A stretch of 40,721 nt of DNA from an uncultured Porphyromonadaceae bacterium. GTDB lineage: Bacteria > Bacteroidota > Bacteroidia > Bacteroidales > Muribaculaceae. Shown here piece after piece: positions 32,802-40,721 of this stretch. Under the pieces are notes generated by a model. The model saw nothing but the letters and a program-made list of their open reading frames with translations. It did no database searches and was not told the origin of the DNA. The DNA lies in assembly GCA_947176915.1 (NCBI GenBank), contig CAMWSM010000018.1, positions 1 to 40,721 on the forward strand, read 5' to 3'. Every line of letters starts with the position of its first letter. Position 1 is the first letter of the stretch. The position numbers and the translations under genes are program-made.

Positions 32802-33352
32802 AATTCAAAAGGTGATTCAAAGTCTTTGAGAAGAGGATGCTTCGTGTCTTTCTCTGAGAGTATGGCTTGGGCGGGGTCAGTCTGCCAGTCTATATCGAGA
32901 GACGGGTCGAGGATTGAGATTCCGCCGTCAGCCTGCGGAGCATAATAATTGTCGCATTTATATTGGAACACCGCCCTGTCTGAAAGCACGGCGAAGCCAT
33001 GTGCGAAACCGCGCGGAATGAAGAACTGGCGGTGGTTGTCCTCAGTGAGGAGGCATGCCACGTGTCTTCCGTATGTCGGAGAGCCCTTGCGGATATCGAC
33101 CGCCAGGTCAAGCACGGCTCCCTCCACACACCGGACGAGTTTCGCCTGAGCGTGGGGTGGACGCTGGAAATGAAGTCCACGCATCACCCCCTTTGTTGAG
33201 CACGACTCGTTATCCTGCACGAAATCCACGGGGCAGACTTCTGCGTCGAACACTTTTTTATTATAGCTCTCGAAGAAATATCCGCGGGAATCCGTAAAGA
33301 CTCTCGGTTCGAGGATAACCACCCCCTCTATTTCGGTCTTAATAACATTCAT
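32798..33352 (-). CDS. rmlC: dTDP-4-dehydrorhamnose 3,5-epimerase
   Basis: This 184-aa cupin-type epimerase converts dTDP-4-keto-6-deoxyglucose to the L-lyxo form. RGLHFQRPPHAQAKLVRC contains the catalytic histidine region, and LAVDIRKGSPTYG and FIPRGFAHGF are classic RmlC motifs. Length is normal for the family. It lies 30 bp after rmlA and overlaps rmlD by four bases. Confidence 0.96.
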   Translation of the reverse strand: MNVIKTEIEGVVILEPRVFTDSRGYFFESYNKKVFDAEVCPVDFVQDNESCSTKGVMRGLHFQRPPHAQAKLVRCVEGAVLDLAVDIRKGSPTYGRHVACLLTEDNHRQFFIPRGFAHGFAVLSDRAVFQYKCDNYYAPQADGGISILDPSLDIDWQTDPAQAILSEKDTKHPLLKDFESPFEL

Positions 33353-33382
33353 CAGTCAGAATTTTTGAAGGTTTTGTTCATG

Positions 33383-34288
33383 TCAGTCAAGATTCGGGGC
33401 ATCAGTGCGCTCCATCTCTTCCACCACTTTCAAGAGGTATTGGCCGTATTGATTTTTAAGCATAGGCTTGGCAAGCTCAAACATCTTCTCCTTTGAAATC
33501 CAACCCTGACGATAGGCAATCCCTTCGAGACAGGCGATTTTAAGGCCTTGGCGCTTTTCAAGAACCTCAACATATATTGATGCCTCGGCAAGAGAATCGT
33601 GAGTGCCTGTGTCAAGCCATGCAAATCCGCGCGGGAGAGTCTTTACCTTCAATTCGCCATCCTTGAGAAATTCTTGATTTACTGTGGTGATTTCCAATTC
33701 TCCACGTGCTGAGGGCTTGATATTGGCTGCCACATCGACAACTTTGTTTGGATAGAAATACAGACCCACTACCGCATAATTACTTTTTGGATGCTCCGGC
33801 TTCTCCTCAATTGAGAGACAGTTTCCCTCCTTGTCAAATTCAGCCACACCGTAGCGTTCCGGATCATTGACCCAGTAGCCGAACACAGTGGCTTTTTTAT
33901 CATCTTCAGCGTTTTTCACTGCCTGCTTAAGGATTTCGGAGAAACCTGCGCCATGGAAAATATTATCTCCCAAAACGAGACATGCTGAATCATTGCCGAT
34001 AAAATCCTTGCCAATGATAAAAGCTTGCGCGAGACCGTCAGGCGATGGCTGTTCTGCGTAGGTGAATTTTACCCCATAGTCAGAGCCATCACCAAGAAGC
34101 CGCTTGAAACCCGGCAGATCGGTAGGGGTCGAAATGATGAGGATATCGCGAATGCCGGCAAGCATTAGAGTAGAGATGGGATAGTAAACCATCGGTTTGT
34201 CAAATACGGGAAGCATTTGTTTTGACACACCTTTGGTGATTGGGTATAGGCGAGTGCCGGAACCACCGGCAAGAACAATTCCTTTCAT
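33383..34288 (-). CDS. rmlA: Glucose-1-phosphate thymidylyltransferase
   Basis: The enzyme joins glucose-1-phosphate and dTTP to form dTDP-glucose, the entry step of the rhamnose pathway. The protein is 301 aa. The nucleotide-binding loop [21 protein letters not shown] is at the N-terminus, and motifs [43 protein letters not shown] and [16 protein letters not shown] follow in order. The activity is usually inhibited by dTDP-rhamnose. It follows ugd by 43 bp. Its composition is closer to ugd and the rest of the window than to rmlC, rmlD and rmlB. Confidence 0.96.
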   Translation of the reverse strand: MKGIVLAGGSGTRLYPITKGVSKQMLPVFDKPMVYYPISTLMLAGIRDILIISTPTDLPGFKRLLGDGSDYGVKFTYAEQPSPDGLAQAFIIGKDFIGNDSACLVLGDNIFHGAGFSEILKQAVKNAEDDKKATVFGYWVNDPERYGVAEFDKEGNCLSIEEKPEHPKSNYAVVGLYFYPNKVVDVAANIKPSARGELEITTVNQEFLKDGELKVKTLPRGFAWLDTGTHDSLAEASIYVEVLEKRQGLKIACLEGIAYRQGWISKEKMFELAKPMLKNQYGQYLLKVVEEMERTDAPNLD

Positions 34289-34331
34289 AATTATTTTTGC
34301 TTTAAGGCATTACTTTTATACTATTGATCTC

Positions 34332-35648
34332 TTAGTCCCGGCGGAATATGTCGCGGGTATAAACCTTATGCTCCACATCATCCAGTGAGGCATCATAGCG
34401 GTTAGCTACTATAGCCCTTGACATCTTTTTAAATTTGTCAAGATCATTCACAACCTTAGAGCCAAAAAACGTAGAACCATCCTCCAGGGTGGGTTCATAG
34501 ATTATTACCTGAGCTCCTTTTGCCTTAATTCTCTTCATAACTCCCTGAATCGATGATTGGCGGAAATTATCAGAGTTGGATTTCATTGTGAGACGATAGA
34601 CTCCTATGACACAAGGTTGTTCCTCAGCTTCCTTATAAGCATTATGTTCGCTATATCCGTACCATCCGGCAAGACGCAACACCTGATCAGCAATGAAGTC
34701 TTTTCGTGTCCTGTTGCTTTCTACAATGGCCGACATCATATTCTGCGGAACATGAGCATAGTTCGCCAGAAGCTGCTTAGTGTCTTTAGGCAGACAGTAG
34801 CCGCCGTAGCCGAACGATGGATTGTTATAATGGGCGCCTATGCGTGGATCAAGTCCGACTCCTTCAATAATGGCTTTTGAATCCAAGCCCTTGACTTCGG
34901 CATACGTGTCAAGTTCATTGAAATAGCTTACACGGAGTGCGAGATAGGTGTTGGCGAAAAGCTTGACAGCCTCAGCCTCCTTTGTGCCCATGAACAGAGT
35001 GTCTATATCAGGCTTTTCCGCCCCTTGCTGAAGAAGGTGAGCAAAAATATGAGCTTGATCATTTAGGAAATCAATGTCGGCTATTTTACGTATAGCCTCA
35101 TTTTCTACAGAGAAGCGCCTGTCAGTAATTAGTTTAGGAACGCCCCCTATAATTCGTGAAGGGTAAAGATTATCGTAAAGAGCCTTGCTTTCACGTAAAA
35201 ATTCGGGGAAGAAGAGGAGATTAAACTTTTTAATACCCTTGGCAGCATATTTCACGTATAGCGAGCGGCAGTAACCCACGGGGATTGTGGATTTAATCAC
35301 CATGACAGCATCAGGATTCACAGAAAGCACCAGATCAATCACATCCTCAATATGATGAGTGTCGAAATAATTGGTCTGGGAGTCATAATTCGTAGGAGCT
35401 GCTATGACAACAAAGTCAGCATCGGAATATGCTTTAGCACCATCTAATGTAGCCGTGAGGTCAAGATTCTTTTCTGCGAGATATTTCTCGATATAATCAT
35501 CTTGTATCGGGGAAATTCGATTATTGATTTTCTCTACCTTTTCCGGTATCACATCCACGGCTGTAACGTGATTGTGCTGTGCCAGGAGGGTAGCAATCGA
35601 CAAACCGACGTAACCGGTGCCGGCTACCGCGATATTGTATTTTTTCAT
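34332..35648 (-). CDS. ugd: UDP-glucose 6-dehydrogenase
   Basis: The enzyme oxidises UDP-glucose to UDP-glucuronate with two NAD+. The protein is 438 aa from the ATG at 35648 ([19 protein letters not shown]). An upstream in-frame TTG lies inside the promoter -7 box and is rejected. The Rossmann GTGYVG motif is at residues 10-15. [24 protein letters not shown] is the family signature, and the catalytic Cys285 is in [12 protein letters not shown] short HasB-like form fits. It is the first gene of the sugar-nucleotide unit, so UDP-glucuronate and dTDP-rhamnose supply are coupled, which suits capsule or O-antigen building. Confidence 0.93.
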   Translation of the reverse strand: MKKYNIAVAGTGYVGLSIATLLAQHNHVTAVDVIPEKVEKINNRISPIQDDYIEKYLAEKNLDLTATLDGAKAYSDADFVVIAAPTNYDSQTNYFDTHHIEDVIDLVLSVNPDAVMVIKSTIPVGYCRSLYVKYAAKGIKKFNLLFFPEFLRESKALYDNLYPSRIIGGVPKLITDRRFSVENEAIRKIADIDFLNDQAHIFAHLLQQGAEKPDIDTLFMGTKEAEAVKLFANTYLALRVSYFNELDTYAEVKGLDSKAIIEGVGLDPRIGAHYNNPSFGYGGYCLPKDTKQLLANYAHVPQNMMSAIVESNRTRKDFIADQVLRLAGWYGYSEHNAYKEAEEQPCVIGVYRLTMKSNSDNFRQSSIQGVMKRIKAKGAQVIIYEPTLEDGSTFFGSKVVNDLDKFKKMSRAIVANRYDASLDDVEHKVYTRDIFRRD

Positions 35649-35675
35649 CGTATGTATCAATTGACAGTTGTGGCG

Positions 35676-35706
35676 CAAATATAGTTAAAAAATCCGATAC
35701 GGCAAA
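35676..35706 (-). promoter_or_regulatory. Promoter of the ugd-rmlACDB unit
   Basis: On the minus strand, TTTG (35703-35706), a 19-bp spacer and TATATTTG (35676-35683) match the Bacteroidetes consensus exactly. The predicted start site is about 20 bp before the ugd ATG. This supports the ATG at 35648 and rules out the upstream TTG. Confidence 0.75.
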
Positions 35707-35745
35707 GTAAGAGTGAGATAAGGAGATAAAAAGCGATTTTTTTTG

Positions 35746-35753
35746 TAATTTTG
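35746..35753 (+). promoter_or_regulatory. Putative -7 element for the AlkD-like gene
   Basis: TAATTTTG matches the -7 consensus and lies 36 bp before the ATG, but no TTTG lies at the -33 distance. It is divergent from the ugd promoter. Confidence 0.45.
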
Positions 35754-35789
35754 CGGCGGAAATAAATAAGCAATAGTGAAGCACATATC

Positions 35790-36197
35790 ATGATAAGGGA
35801 GATTAAGCATCAATTCATGGCATTCCGAAATGGGATATTGGCAGATTCATTAAGACACGCCGGTTATCCTCATAGCATCATTTTTGGATTGCAATTGCCG
35901 CAAATAGGAGAGATAGCACGTGGAATTCAACCGGAAATGTCGCTTGCGGATGAATTATGGCAGGATGAGAATGTAAGAGAATCGCGCCTGCTCGCCTGTT
36001 ATCTGTTTCCGCAGGAGGAGATCACTGCTGACAAGGCAGTTTCATTAGCGTTATCTGTCAATACGCAGGAGGAGGCTGACATTCTGACTTTCCGCCTGCT
36101 TAGAAAACTTCCTTTTGCCGAAGAATTACGTAAAGCAATCAGCGGAAAGGATATGTCTTCGCCTGTGTTGAAAGCTTTGGAAAGGTTTGATCTTTAA
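35790..36197 (+). CDS. Short AlkD-like (DNA alkylation repair HEAT) protein
   Basis: The protein is 135 aa. The sequence YPHSIIFGLQLPQIGEIARGI, then LADELW and VRESRLLACYLFP, resembles the HEAT-repeat helices of AlkD-type DNA glycosylases found in Bacteroidales. The family's usual length is about 220-240 aa, and the part carrying the aspartate and arginine of the AlkD base-excision site is not obvious here. It could be a compact relative without glycosylase activity. The frame closes cleanly 21 bp before the next gene, so I see no frameshift. The role is uncertain. The neighbouring exonuclease fits a nucleic-acid processing pair, but that is inference. Confidence 0.65.
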   Translation: MIREIKHQFMAFRNGILADSLRHAGYPHSIIFGLQLPQIGEIARGIQPEMSLADELWQDENVRESRLLACYLFPQEEITADKAVSLALSVNTQEEADILTFRLLRKLPFAEELRKAISGKDMSSPVLKALERFDL

Positions 36198-36218
36198 GAA
36201 AAAGGAAATAATATATTT

Positions 36219-37103
36219 ATGAAGATTTACTGTCTTGATGCCGAGTTTACCGAAAATGAGGAATTTCTTGAGCTCTCGATTTTTAATATAGCCGGTGAGG
36301 AGATTTATCATCAATATTACCGTCCGGAACAGATTAAGGAATGGAGGACTGATATTCATCATATCACTCCTGAGATGGTGGAGGGCAAGGCTCCGTTCAA
36401 AGAGAAAAAGGAGGAGGTTGAACATCTTCTTAAGGAAGCTGATGTCCTGACGGGATTTGCCTTGGGAAATGATCTGAGGGTTTTGAGCCGCTCGGAAGTG
36501 CATGGATTGGATGGAGCAAGTGTGCTTGACGTTAAAGATATGTATTGGTATATGAAGGGGAGAAAAGAGGGAATGAGTCCGTTCGCTATCCCTTCGTTAT
36601 TAGTATGTGCGAATAATTTGGGTTTGGACTTCAGCGAATCGGAAGCACATTCTGCAAGCGCGGACACTGAAGCCACTTTGAAATGTTTTAATCTTCTTTG
36701 GAAAGAATTTCAAACTGAGGAGATAGGAGAGACTGATGAGAATATCACCTTGAGAAAATTCATGGAGGGGATAGAGACTGAAAAAGGTAAGTTCATTGAG
36801 GAGACTGCTAAGGGATATGTGAAGGTTTTTAAAAATGGACCGTTTCATAAATTGAAATTCGGCAGACAGGTGGATAGGGACCAGGCGGGTTTTCTGTTTG
36901 ATGTAGAGGTGGCGGATCGTTTTAAGGCTGAATATGAGATAAGGAAAAGCATTAAGAAAAAGGAGGTGCCGGGAAAGATTGGAGTGTATAAGCTGGGACA
37001 GAAACAGCTTGAAGAGATAAGGCGTTATCGCAATAAATATGATGCGGAGGAGTCAGCATGGTGTAAAAAGATATTAAAAGGGATGGGGTTATTCAGTTTT
37101 TGA
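36219..37103 (+). CDS. DEDDh-family 3'-5' exonuclease
   Basis: The protein is 294 aa. The N-terminal 170 residues are an RNase T/DnaQ-type exonuclease fold. Motif I is LDAEFTE (Asp7, Glu9), motif II GFALGNDLRVL (Asp85), and motif III HSASADTEAT with His144 and Asp149 (H-x4-D), so the four acidic metal ligands and the general base are all present. The C-terminal 125 residues are Lys/Glu-rich and match no domain I know; they may bind the substrate. DNA or RNA substrate cannot be told apart. The N-terminus also resembles the proofreading epsilon subunit, but a stand-alone exonuclease is more likely. It follows the AlkD-like gene closely on the same strand. Confidence 0.82.
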   Translation: MKIYCLDAEFTENEEFLELSIFNIAGEEIYHQYYRPEQIKEWRTDIHHITPEMVEGKAPFKEKKEEVEHLLKEADVLTGFALGNDLRVLSRSEVHGLDGASVLDVKDMYWYMKGRKEGMSPFAIPSLLVCANNLGLDFSESEAHSASADTEATLKCFNLLWKEFQTEEIGETDENITLRKFMEGIETEKGKFIEETAKGYVKVFKNGPFHKLKFGRQVDRDQAGFLFDVEVADRFKAEYEIRKSIKKKEVPGKIGVYKLGQKQLEEIRRYRNKYDAEESAWCKKILKGMGLFSF

Positions 37104-37122
37104 ATAAGAAAGGGTAATGAAA

Positions 37123-37154
37123 ATTGCTAATTTAAGGGAGTTTTAGTAATTTTG
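37123..37154 (+). promoter_or_regulatory. Promoter of carB
   Basis: ATTG (37123-37126), a 20-bp spacer and TAATTTTG (37147-37154) form a good -33/-7 pair. The predicted start site is near 37161, leaving a leader of about 53 nt. The leader includes a weak GTGTG/CACAC hairpin (about 37173-37192). Confidence 0.65.
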
Positions 37155-37213
37155 CAGGCAAAATGAAAAGAGGTGTGTGAAGAATCCCACACTCGGATAA
37201 ACTGAAAGACATT

Positions 37214-40200
37214 ATGAAGAAGGTTTTGCTGCTCGGCTCCGGCGCATTGAAGATCGGACAAGCGGGCGAATTTGACTACTCCGGTTCGCAGGCATTAAAG
37301 GCACTGCGCGAGGAGGGTATTTCAACAGTTTTGATAAATCCAAATATTGCAACCATCCAGACATCTGAGGGTGTGGCTGATCAGGTTTATTTCCTGCCGG
37401 TTACACCCCATTTTGTGGAAGAGGTGATCAAGAAGGAACGTCCGGACGGCATACTTCTTGCCTTTGGCGGCCAGACAGCACTGAACTGTGGCACGGAACT
37501 TTATCTTAACGGTACACTCGATAAATATGGAGTAAAGGTGCTTGGTACTTCAGTGGAGGCAATCATGATAACTGAAGACCGCGACCTCTTTGTAAAGAAA
37601 CTGAACGAAATAGATGTAAAGACTCCTGTTTCGCAGGCAGTGGAGAGTGTTGAGGATGCTTTGGAAGTTGCCCACCGTATAGGGTATCCCGTAATGGTTC
37701 GTTCAGGATATGCTCTTGGCGGTCTGGGCAGTGGCATTTGCACAAATGATGAGGAGTTTAAACGCCATTGTGAGAGTGCTCTGGCTTATTCAAAGCAAAT
37801 TCTTGTTGAGGAATCGCTTAAAGGATGGAAGGAGATAGAATTTGAAGTTATACGAGATGCGAACGACCATTGCTTCACCGTGGTTCCGATGGAGAATTTT
37901 GACCCGTTGGGCATTCATACAGGTGAGTCGATTGTTGTGGCTCCTATTGTGTCGCTCAGCGAAGATCAAATAAAGATGCTTCAGGAGATTGCCACTGAGG
38001 TGGTTCGTCACATAGGGATTGTAGGAGAATGTAACATCCAGTATGCATTTAACGCCGAGACCAACGACTATCGAATCATCGAGATAAACGCCCGTTTGAG
38101 CCGTTCATCCGCTCTTGCCTCAAAAGCATCAGGCTATCCACTGGCTTTTGTAGCGGCTAAGCTTGCTCTTGGTTATACTCTTGACCAGATCGGTGAAATG
38201 GGTACCCCCAATTCTGCATACGTGGCACCTTCGGTGGATTACATGATTGTCAAGATTCCGCGTTGGGACCTGAGTAAATTCGTAGGTGTTGATCGTGAGA
38301 TAGGCTCCTCCATGAAGTCAGTAGGCGAGATAATGTCAATAGGCAAGAGCTTTGAAGAGATTATCCAGAAAGGTCTGCGTATGATAGGTCAGGGGATGCA
38401 TGGTTTTGTCGGAAATAATGATTTGAAATTCGATGATCTTGACAAAGCGCTTTCTCATCCTACCGATACCCGTATTTTCGCTATAGCACAGGCTCTTGAG
38501 GAGGGCTACTCCATAGACCGTATAGAGGAGCTGACTAAAATTGACAAATGGTTTATTGAACGCCTGAACAATATCGTAGAATATAAGAAGGTGCTCGAAA
38601 GCTATGAAAATATAGAGGATCTCCCCAAAGAGGTTATGAAGGAAGCCAAGCGACTCGGCTTCTCAGACTTCCAGATCGCGCGTTTCGTAGAGAATCCGGA
38701 GGGAAATATGGAGCAGGAAATGCTCAGGGTGCGTAATCACCGTAAGAGTATGGATGTTGTGCCTGCCGTAAGACGCATCAATACAGTTGCATCAGAATAT
38801 CCTGAACTGACCAATTATCTTTATGTAACGTATGGAGCGGAGGAAAATTCCATTCCTTACGATATGAACGCCGGCAATAATATAGTTGTCTTGGGTTCTG
38901 GTGCGTATAGGATCGGAAGTTCGGTTGAATTTGACTGGTGTTCGGTGAATGCAGCTGAGACATGTCGCAAATTGGGTTATAAGTCAATAATGATCAATTA
39001 TAATCCGGAGACAGTATCAACTGATTATGATAAATGCGACCGTCTGTACTTCGATGAGTTGAGTTTTGAAAGGGTTCTCGACATCCTTGACCTTGAAACT
39101 CCGAGAGGTGTGATTGTCAGCGTAGGAGGTCAGATCCCCAATAACCTCGCAATGAAGCTTTATCGCCGTCATGTTCCTATTTTGGGCACATCTCCCATCT
39201 CGATAGACCGTGCGGAGAACCGTCATAAATTCTCTGCAATGCTTGATCAGCTTGGCATCGATCAACCCCGCTGGAAGGAGTTGACCACTACGGAAGATAT
39301 AGATAATTTCGTGAAGGAGGTTGGTTTCCCCGTTCTGATTCGTCCGAGTTACGTGCTTTCCGGTGCAGCAATGAATGTTTGCTATGATTACGAGCAGATG
39401 CATCGCTTCCTTTCCGAAGCAGCGAAGGTATCAAAGGAATATCCTGTGGTTGTATCTGAGTTTATGCAGAATGCCAAAGAGATAGAATTTGATGCTGTGG
39501 CAAGAAACGGAGAAATTGTTGAATATGCGATTTCCGAGCATGTGGAATTTGCCGGCGTTCACTCCGGAGACGCTACTCTTGTTTTCCCTGCACAGAAGAT
39601 TTATATGGCGACAGCACGTCGCATCAAGCGCATCAGTGCACAGATTGCGAAGGAACTTAATATTTCCGGTCCGTTCAACATCCAGTTCCTTGCCAAGGAT
39701 AATTATGTGAAGGTAATAGAGTGTAATCTCCGCGCTTCCCGTTCATTCCCCTTCGTGAGCAAGGTACTTAAGAAGAACTTTATTGAGACGGCAACCCGCA
39801 TCATGCTTGGAGAAAAAGTTGAGAAAGTTGATACCTCCACTTTCGATATAGACTACATTGGCGTGAAGGCATCGCAGTTCTCTTTCGCACGTCTTCATAA
39901 GGCAGACCCTGTCCTTGGCGTGGATATGTCATCCACAGGTGAGGTAGGTTGCCTCGGAAAGGACTTCGACGAGGCTCTTCTCAACGCTATGATTTCCGTT
40001 GGCCATCATGTGCCCGAGAATGCAGTGCTGGTAAGTTCAGGAGATGTTCGCGGCAAGGTTGACATGCTCGAGGCATGTCGTCTTCTCGATGAGAACGGCT
40101 ATAAGATTTATGCTACCGAGGGAACTGCGAAATTCCTCAACAGCAACGGCATTGAGGCGAAGGCTGTATGCTGGCCTGATGAGGAGGGGGATAATGTGCT

Positions 40201-40414
40201 CGACCTTATTGCCGGACACAAGGTAGACCTTGTCATAAACATCCCGAAGAATCATACCAAGAGGGAGCTAACAAACGGTTACCGCATCCGTCGTTGGGCA
40301 ATTGATCACAACATTCCTTTGCTCACCAACGCCCGTCTTGCGGGAGCATACGTGAAGGCTTTCATCAACAAGAAGACCGACGACATTTCCATCACCCCGT
40401 GGAAGGAGTATTGA
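37214..40414 (+). CDS. carB: Carbamoyl-phosphate synthase large subunit
   Basis: The enzyme makes carbamoyl phosphate from bicarbonate, ammonia and two ATP for arginine and pyrimidine synthesis. The 1066 aa compare with 1073 in E. coli. Two homologous ATP-grasp halves are present (first about 1-400, second about 550-935). Each opens with a Gly-rich GSG motif (LLGSGALKIGQAGEFDYSGSQA and VLGSGAYRIGSSVEFDWCSVNA). An oligomerisation segment lies between them, and a C-terminal methylglyoxal synthase-like allosteric domain (about 935-1066) closes the protein. carA, the glutaminase subunit, is not adjacent in this window. The gene has its own promoter, and the next element is a strong terminator. 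Confidence 0.97.
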   Translation: MKKVLLLGSGALKIGQAGEFDYSGSQALKALREEGISTVLINPNIATIQTSEGVADQVYFLPVTPHFVEEVIKKERPDGILLAFGGQTALNCGTELYLNGTLDKYGVKVLGTSVEAIMITEDRDLFVKKLNEIDVKTPVSQAVESVEDALEVAHRIGYPVMVRSGYALGGLGSGICTNDEEFKRHCESALAYSKQILVEESLKGWKEIEFEVIRDANDHCFTVVPMENFDPLGIHTGESIVVAPIVSLSEDQIKMLQEIATEVVRHIGIVGECNIQYAFNAETNDYRIIEINARLSRSSALASKASGYPLAFVAAKLALGYTLDQIGEMGTPNSAYVAPSVDYMIVKIPRWDLSKFVGVDREIGSSMKSVGEIMSIGKSFEEIIQKGLRMIGQGMHGFVGNNDLKFDDLDKALSHPTDTRIFAIAQALEEGYSIDRIEELTKIDKWFIERLNNIVEYKKVLESYENIEDLPKEVMKEAKRLGFSDFQIARFVENPEGNMEQEMLRVRNHRKSMDVVPAVRRINTVASEYPELTNYLYVTYGAEENSIPYDMNAGNNIVVLGSGAYRIGSSVEFDWCSVNAAETCRKLGYKSIMINYNPETVSTDYDKCDRLYFDELSFERVLDILDLETPRGVIVSVGGQIPNNLAMKLYRRHVPILGTSPISIDRAENRHKFSAMLDQLGIDQPRWKELTTTEDIDNFVKEVGFPVLIRPSYVLSGAAMNVCYDYEQMHRFLSEAAKVSKEYPVVVSEFMQNAKEIEFDAVARNGEIVEYAISEHVEFAGVHSGDATLVFPAQKIYMATARRIKRISAQIAKELNISGPFNIQFLAKDNYVKVIECNLRASRSFPFVSKVLKKNFIETATRIMLGEKVEKVDTSTFDIDYIGVKASQFSFARLHKADPVLGVDMSSTGEVGCLGKDFDEALLNAMISVGHHVPENAVLVSSGDVRGKVDMLEACRLLDENGYKIYATEGTAKFLNSNGIEAKAVCWPDEEGDNVLDLIAGHKVDLVINIPKNHTKRELTNGYRIRRWAIDHNIPLLTNARLAGAYVKAFINKKTDDISITPWKEY

Positions 40415-40453
40415 TTAAAGAACTGCTTATGGCAACCTGACAGCCAAAGTGTT

Positions 40454-40503
40454 AAAATAAACATGAGGAGGATTGTGAATGCAATCCTCCTCATGTTTAT
40501 TTT
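40454..40503. terminator. Bidirectional terminator after carB
   Basis: A perfect 22-bp inverted repeat (40454-40475 with 40482-40503) closes a 6-nt loop. A GGAGGATTG core and AAAATAAA/TTTATTTT ends provide U-tracts on both strands. It sits between carB (plus) and a gene arriving from the right edge on the minus strand. Confidence 0.88.
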
Positions 40504-40527
40504 GTTCAGCTATTTGCGGAGTGCTGT

Positions 40528-40721
40528 TTACGACAATCCGATAATATCTTCCGGAAGCATGATTTTACCATCGAGTTCTGCTAATAAAGTGTTATTCTTA
40601 TCTGCAGGAGCTGTTTTAAGAAAGAGGAATGGAACTATGGTCTTATTCCGTGCAGAAGGAATGAGCGTAAGCATTAACTCAACTACACCTTGCGATAAGT
40701 TGAAGTATATAATATAGTAAC
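40528..40721 (-). CDS. C-terminal end of an unidentified protein (partial)
   Basis: This minus-strand frame is open from the window edge to a TAA at 40528-40530 and gives about 63 residues. They begin YYIIYFNLSQGVVELMLT and end DGKIMLPEDIIGLS. The alternation of hydrophobic residues and the clean stop just before a terminator suggest a real gene end. The plus-strand frame over the same bases starts inside the terminator stem and is taken as the shadow. The family is not recognised. Confidence 0.5.
   Translation of the reverse strand, partial: YYIIYFNLSQGVVELMLTLIPSARNKTIVPFLFLKTAPADKNNTLLAELDGKIMLPEDIIGLS

Noticed and set aside
35649..35678. Ten-residue N-terminal extension of UDP-glucose dehydrogenase
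   Set aside because: The TTG start is part of the -7 element TATATTTG. The Rossmann fold begins directly after the ATG at 35648.
40463..40717. 84-aa plus-strand reading frame at the right edge
   Set aside because: It starts inside the carB terminator stem, has unlikely composition, and lies opposite a better minus-strand frame that ends just before the terminator.

Overview
The window is chromosomal DNA from a member of the Bacteroidota, almost certainly the order Bacteroidales. A gut lineage near Muribaculaceae is a weaker guess. The evidence is the Bacteroidetes promoter signature (TTTG or TTG, about 20 bp, then TAnnTTTG), which I find upstream of several genes. Shine-Dalgarno sites are scarce, and three gene arrangements are typical of the group: PPIase/SurA/OstA-like/MutL, prephenate dehydratase/aminotransferase/DAHP synthase-chorismate mutase, and the four-helix-bundle 'suffix' protein. 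Sequence style is uniform and mostly housekeeping. I saw no tRNA or rRNA gene, no CRISPR array, no insertion sequence and no prophage.

Layout. (1) 228-11071, plus strand: recQ, then a periplasmic folding and outer-membrane assembly block (a two-domain parvulin protein, a SurA-like lipoprotein with no recognisable parvulin motif, a SurA homologue, an OstA-like protein), ending in mutL. (2) 11137-18664, mainly minus strand and accessory in flavour: an AspT-type antiporter, a plus-strand membrane protein fused to a cytidylate-kinase-like domain, a four-helix-bundle suffix protein beside a 9-bp repeat/palindrome cassette, an NSS sodium symporter, a threonine aldolase, and an XRE regulator translationally coupled to an unannotated 53-codon gene. 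(3) 18889-20247: a secreted histidine acid phosphatase whose promoter sits back to back with that of the XRE cassette. (4) 20462-30743, plus strand: one long co-directional amino-acid block (trans-sulfuration enzyme, MalY-type lyase, metF, metH, pheA, aminotransferase, DAHP synthase/chorismate mutase) behind a structured leader. (5) 30806-35648, minus strand: ugd-rmlA-rmlC-rmlD-rmlB, supplying UDP-glucuronate and dTDP-L-rhamnose for surface glycans. (6) 35790-40414, plus strand: a short AlkD-like protein, a DEDDh exonuclease and carB. The 3' end of an unidentified minus-strand gene enters from the right edge.

How it fits together. Regions 1 and 5 serve the envelope (outer-membrane protein and LPS assembly, sugar nucleotides). 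Region 4 makes methionine through B12-dependent MetH, with folate C1 units from MetF, and channels carbon into phenylalanine. Four tail-to-tail or gene-end junctions carry strong inverted repeats, and at three of them the stem overlaps a stop codon. The most striking is a perfect 68-bp palindrome between the DAHP synthase gene and rmlB.

The points I would look at first are the palindrome, the MutL that has lost its endonuclease motifs, the membrane/CMP-kinase-like fusion, the four-helix-bundle gene with its repeat cassette, and the divergent promoter/XRE/small-gene unit.
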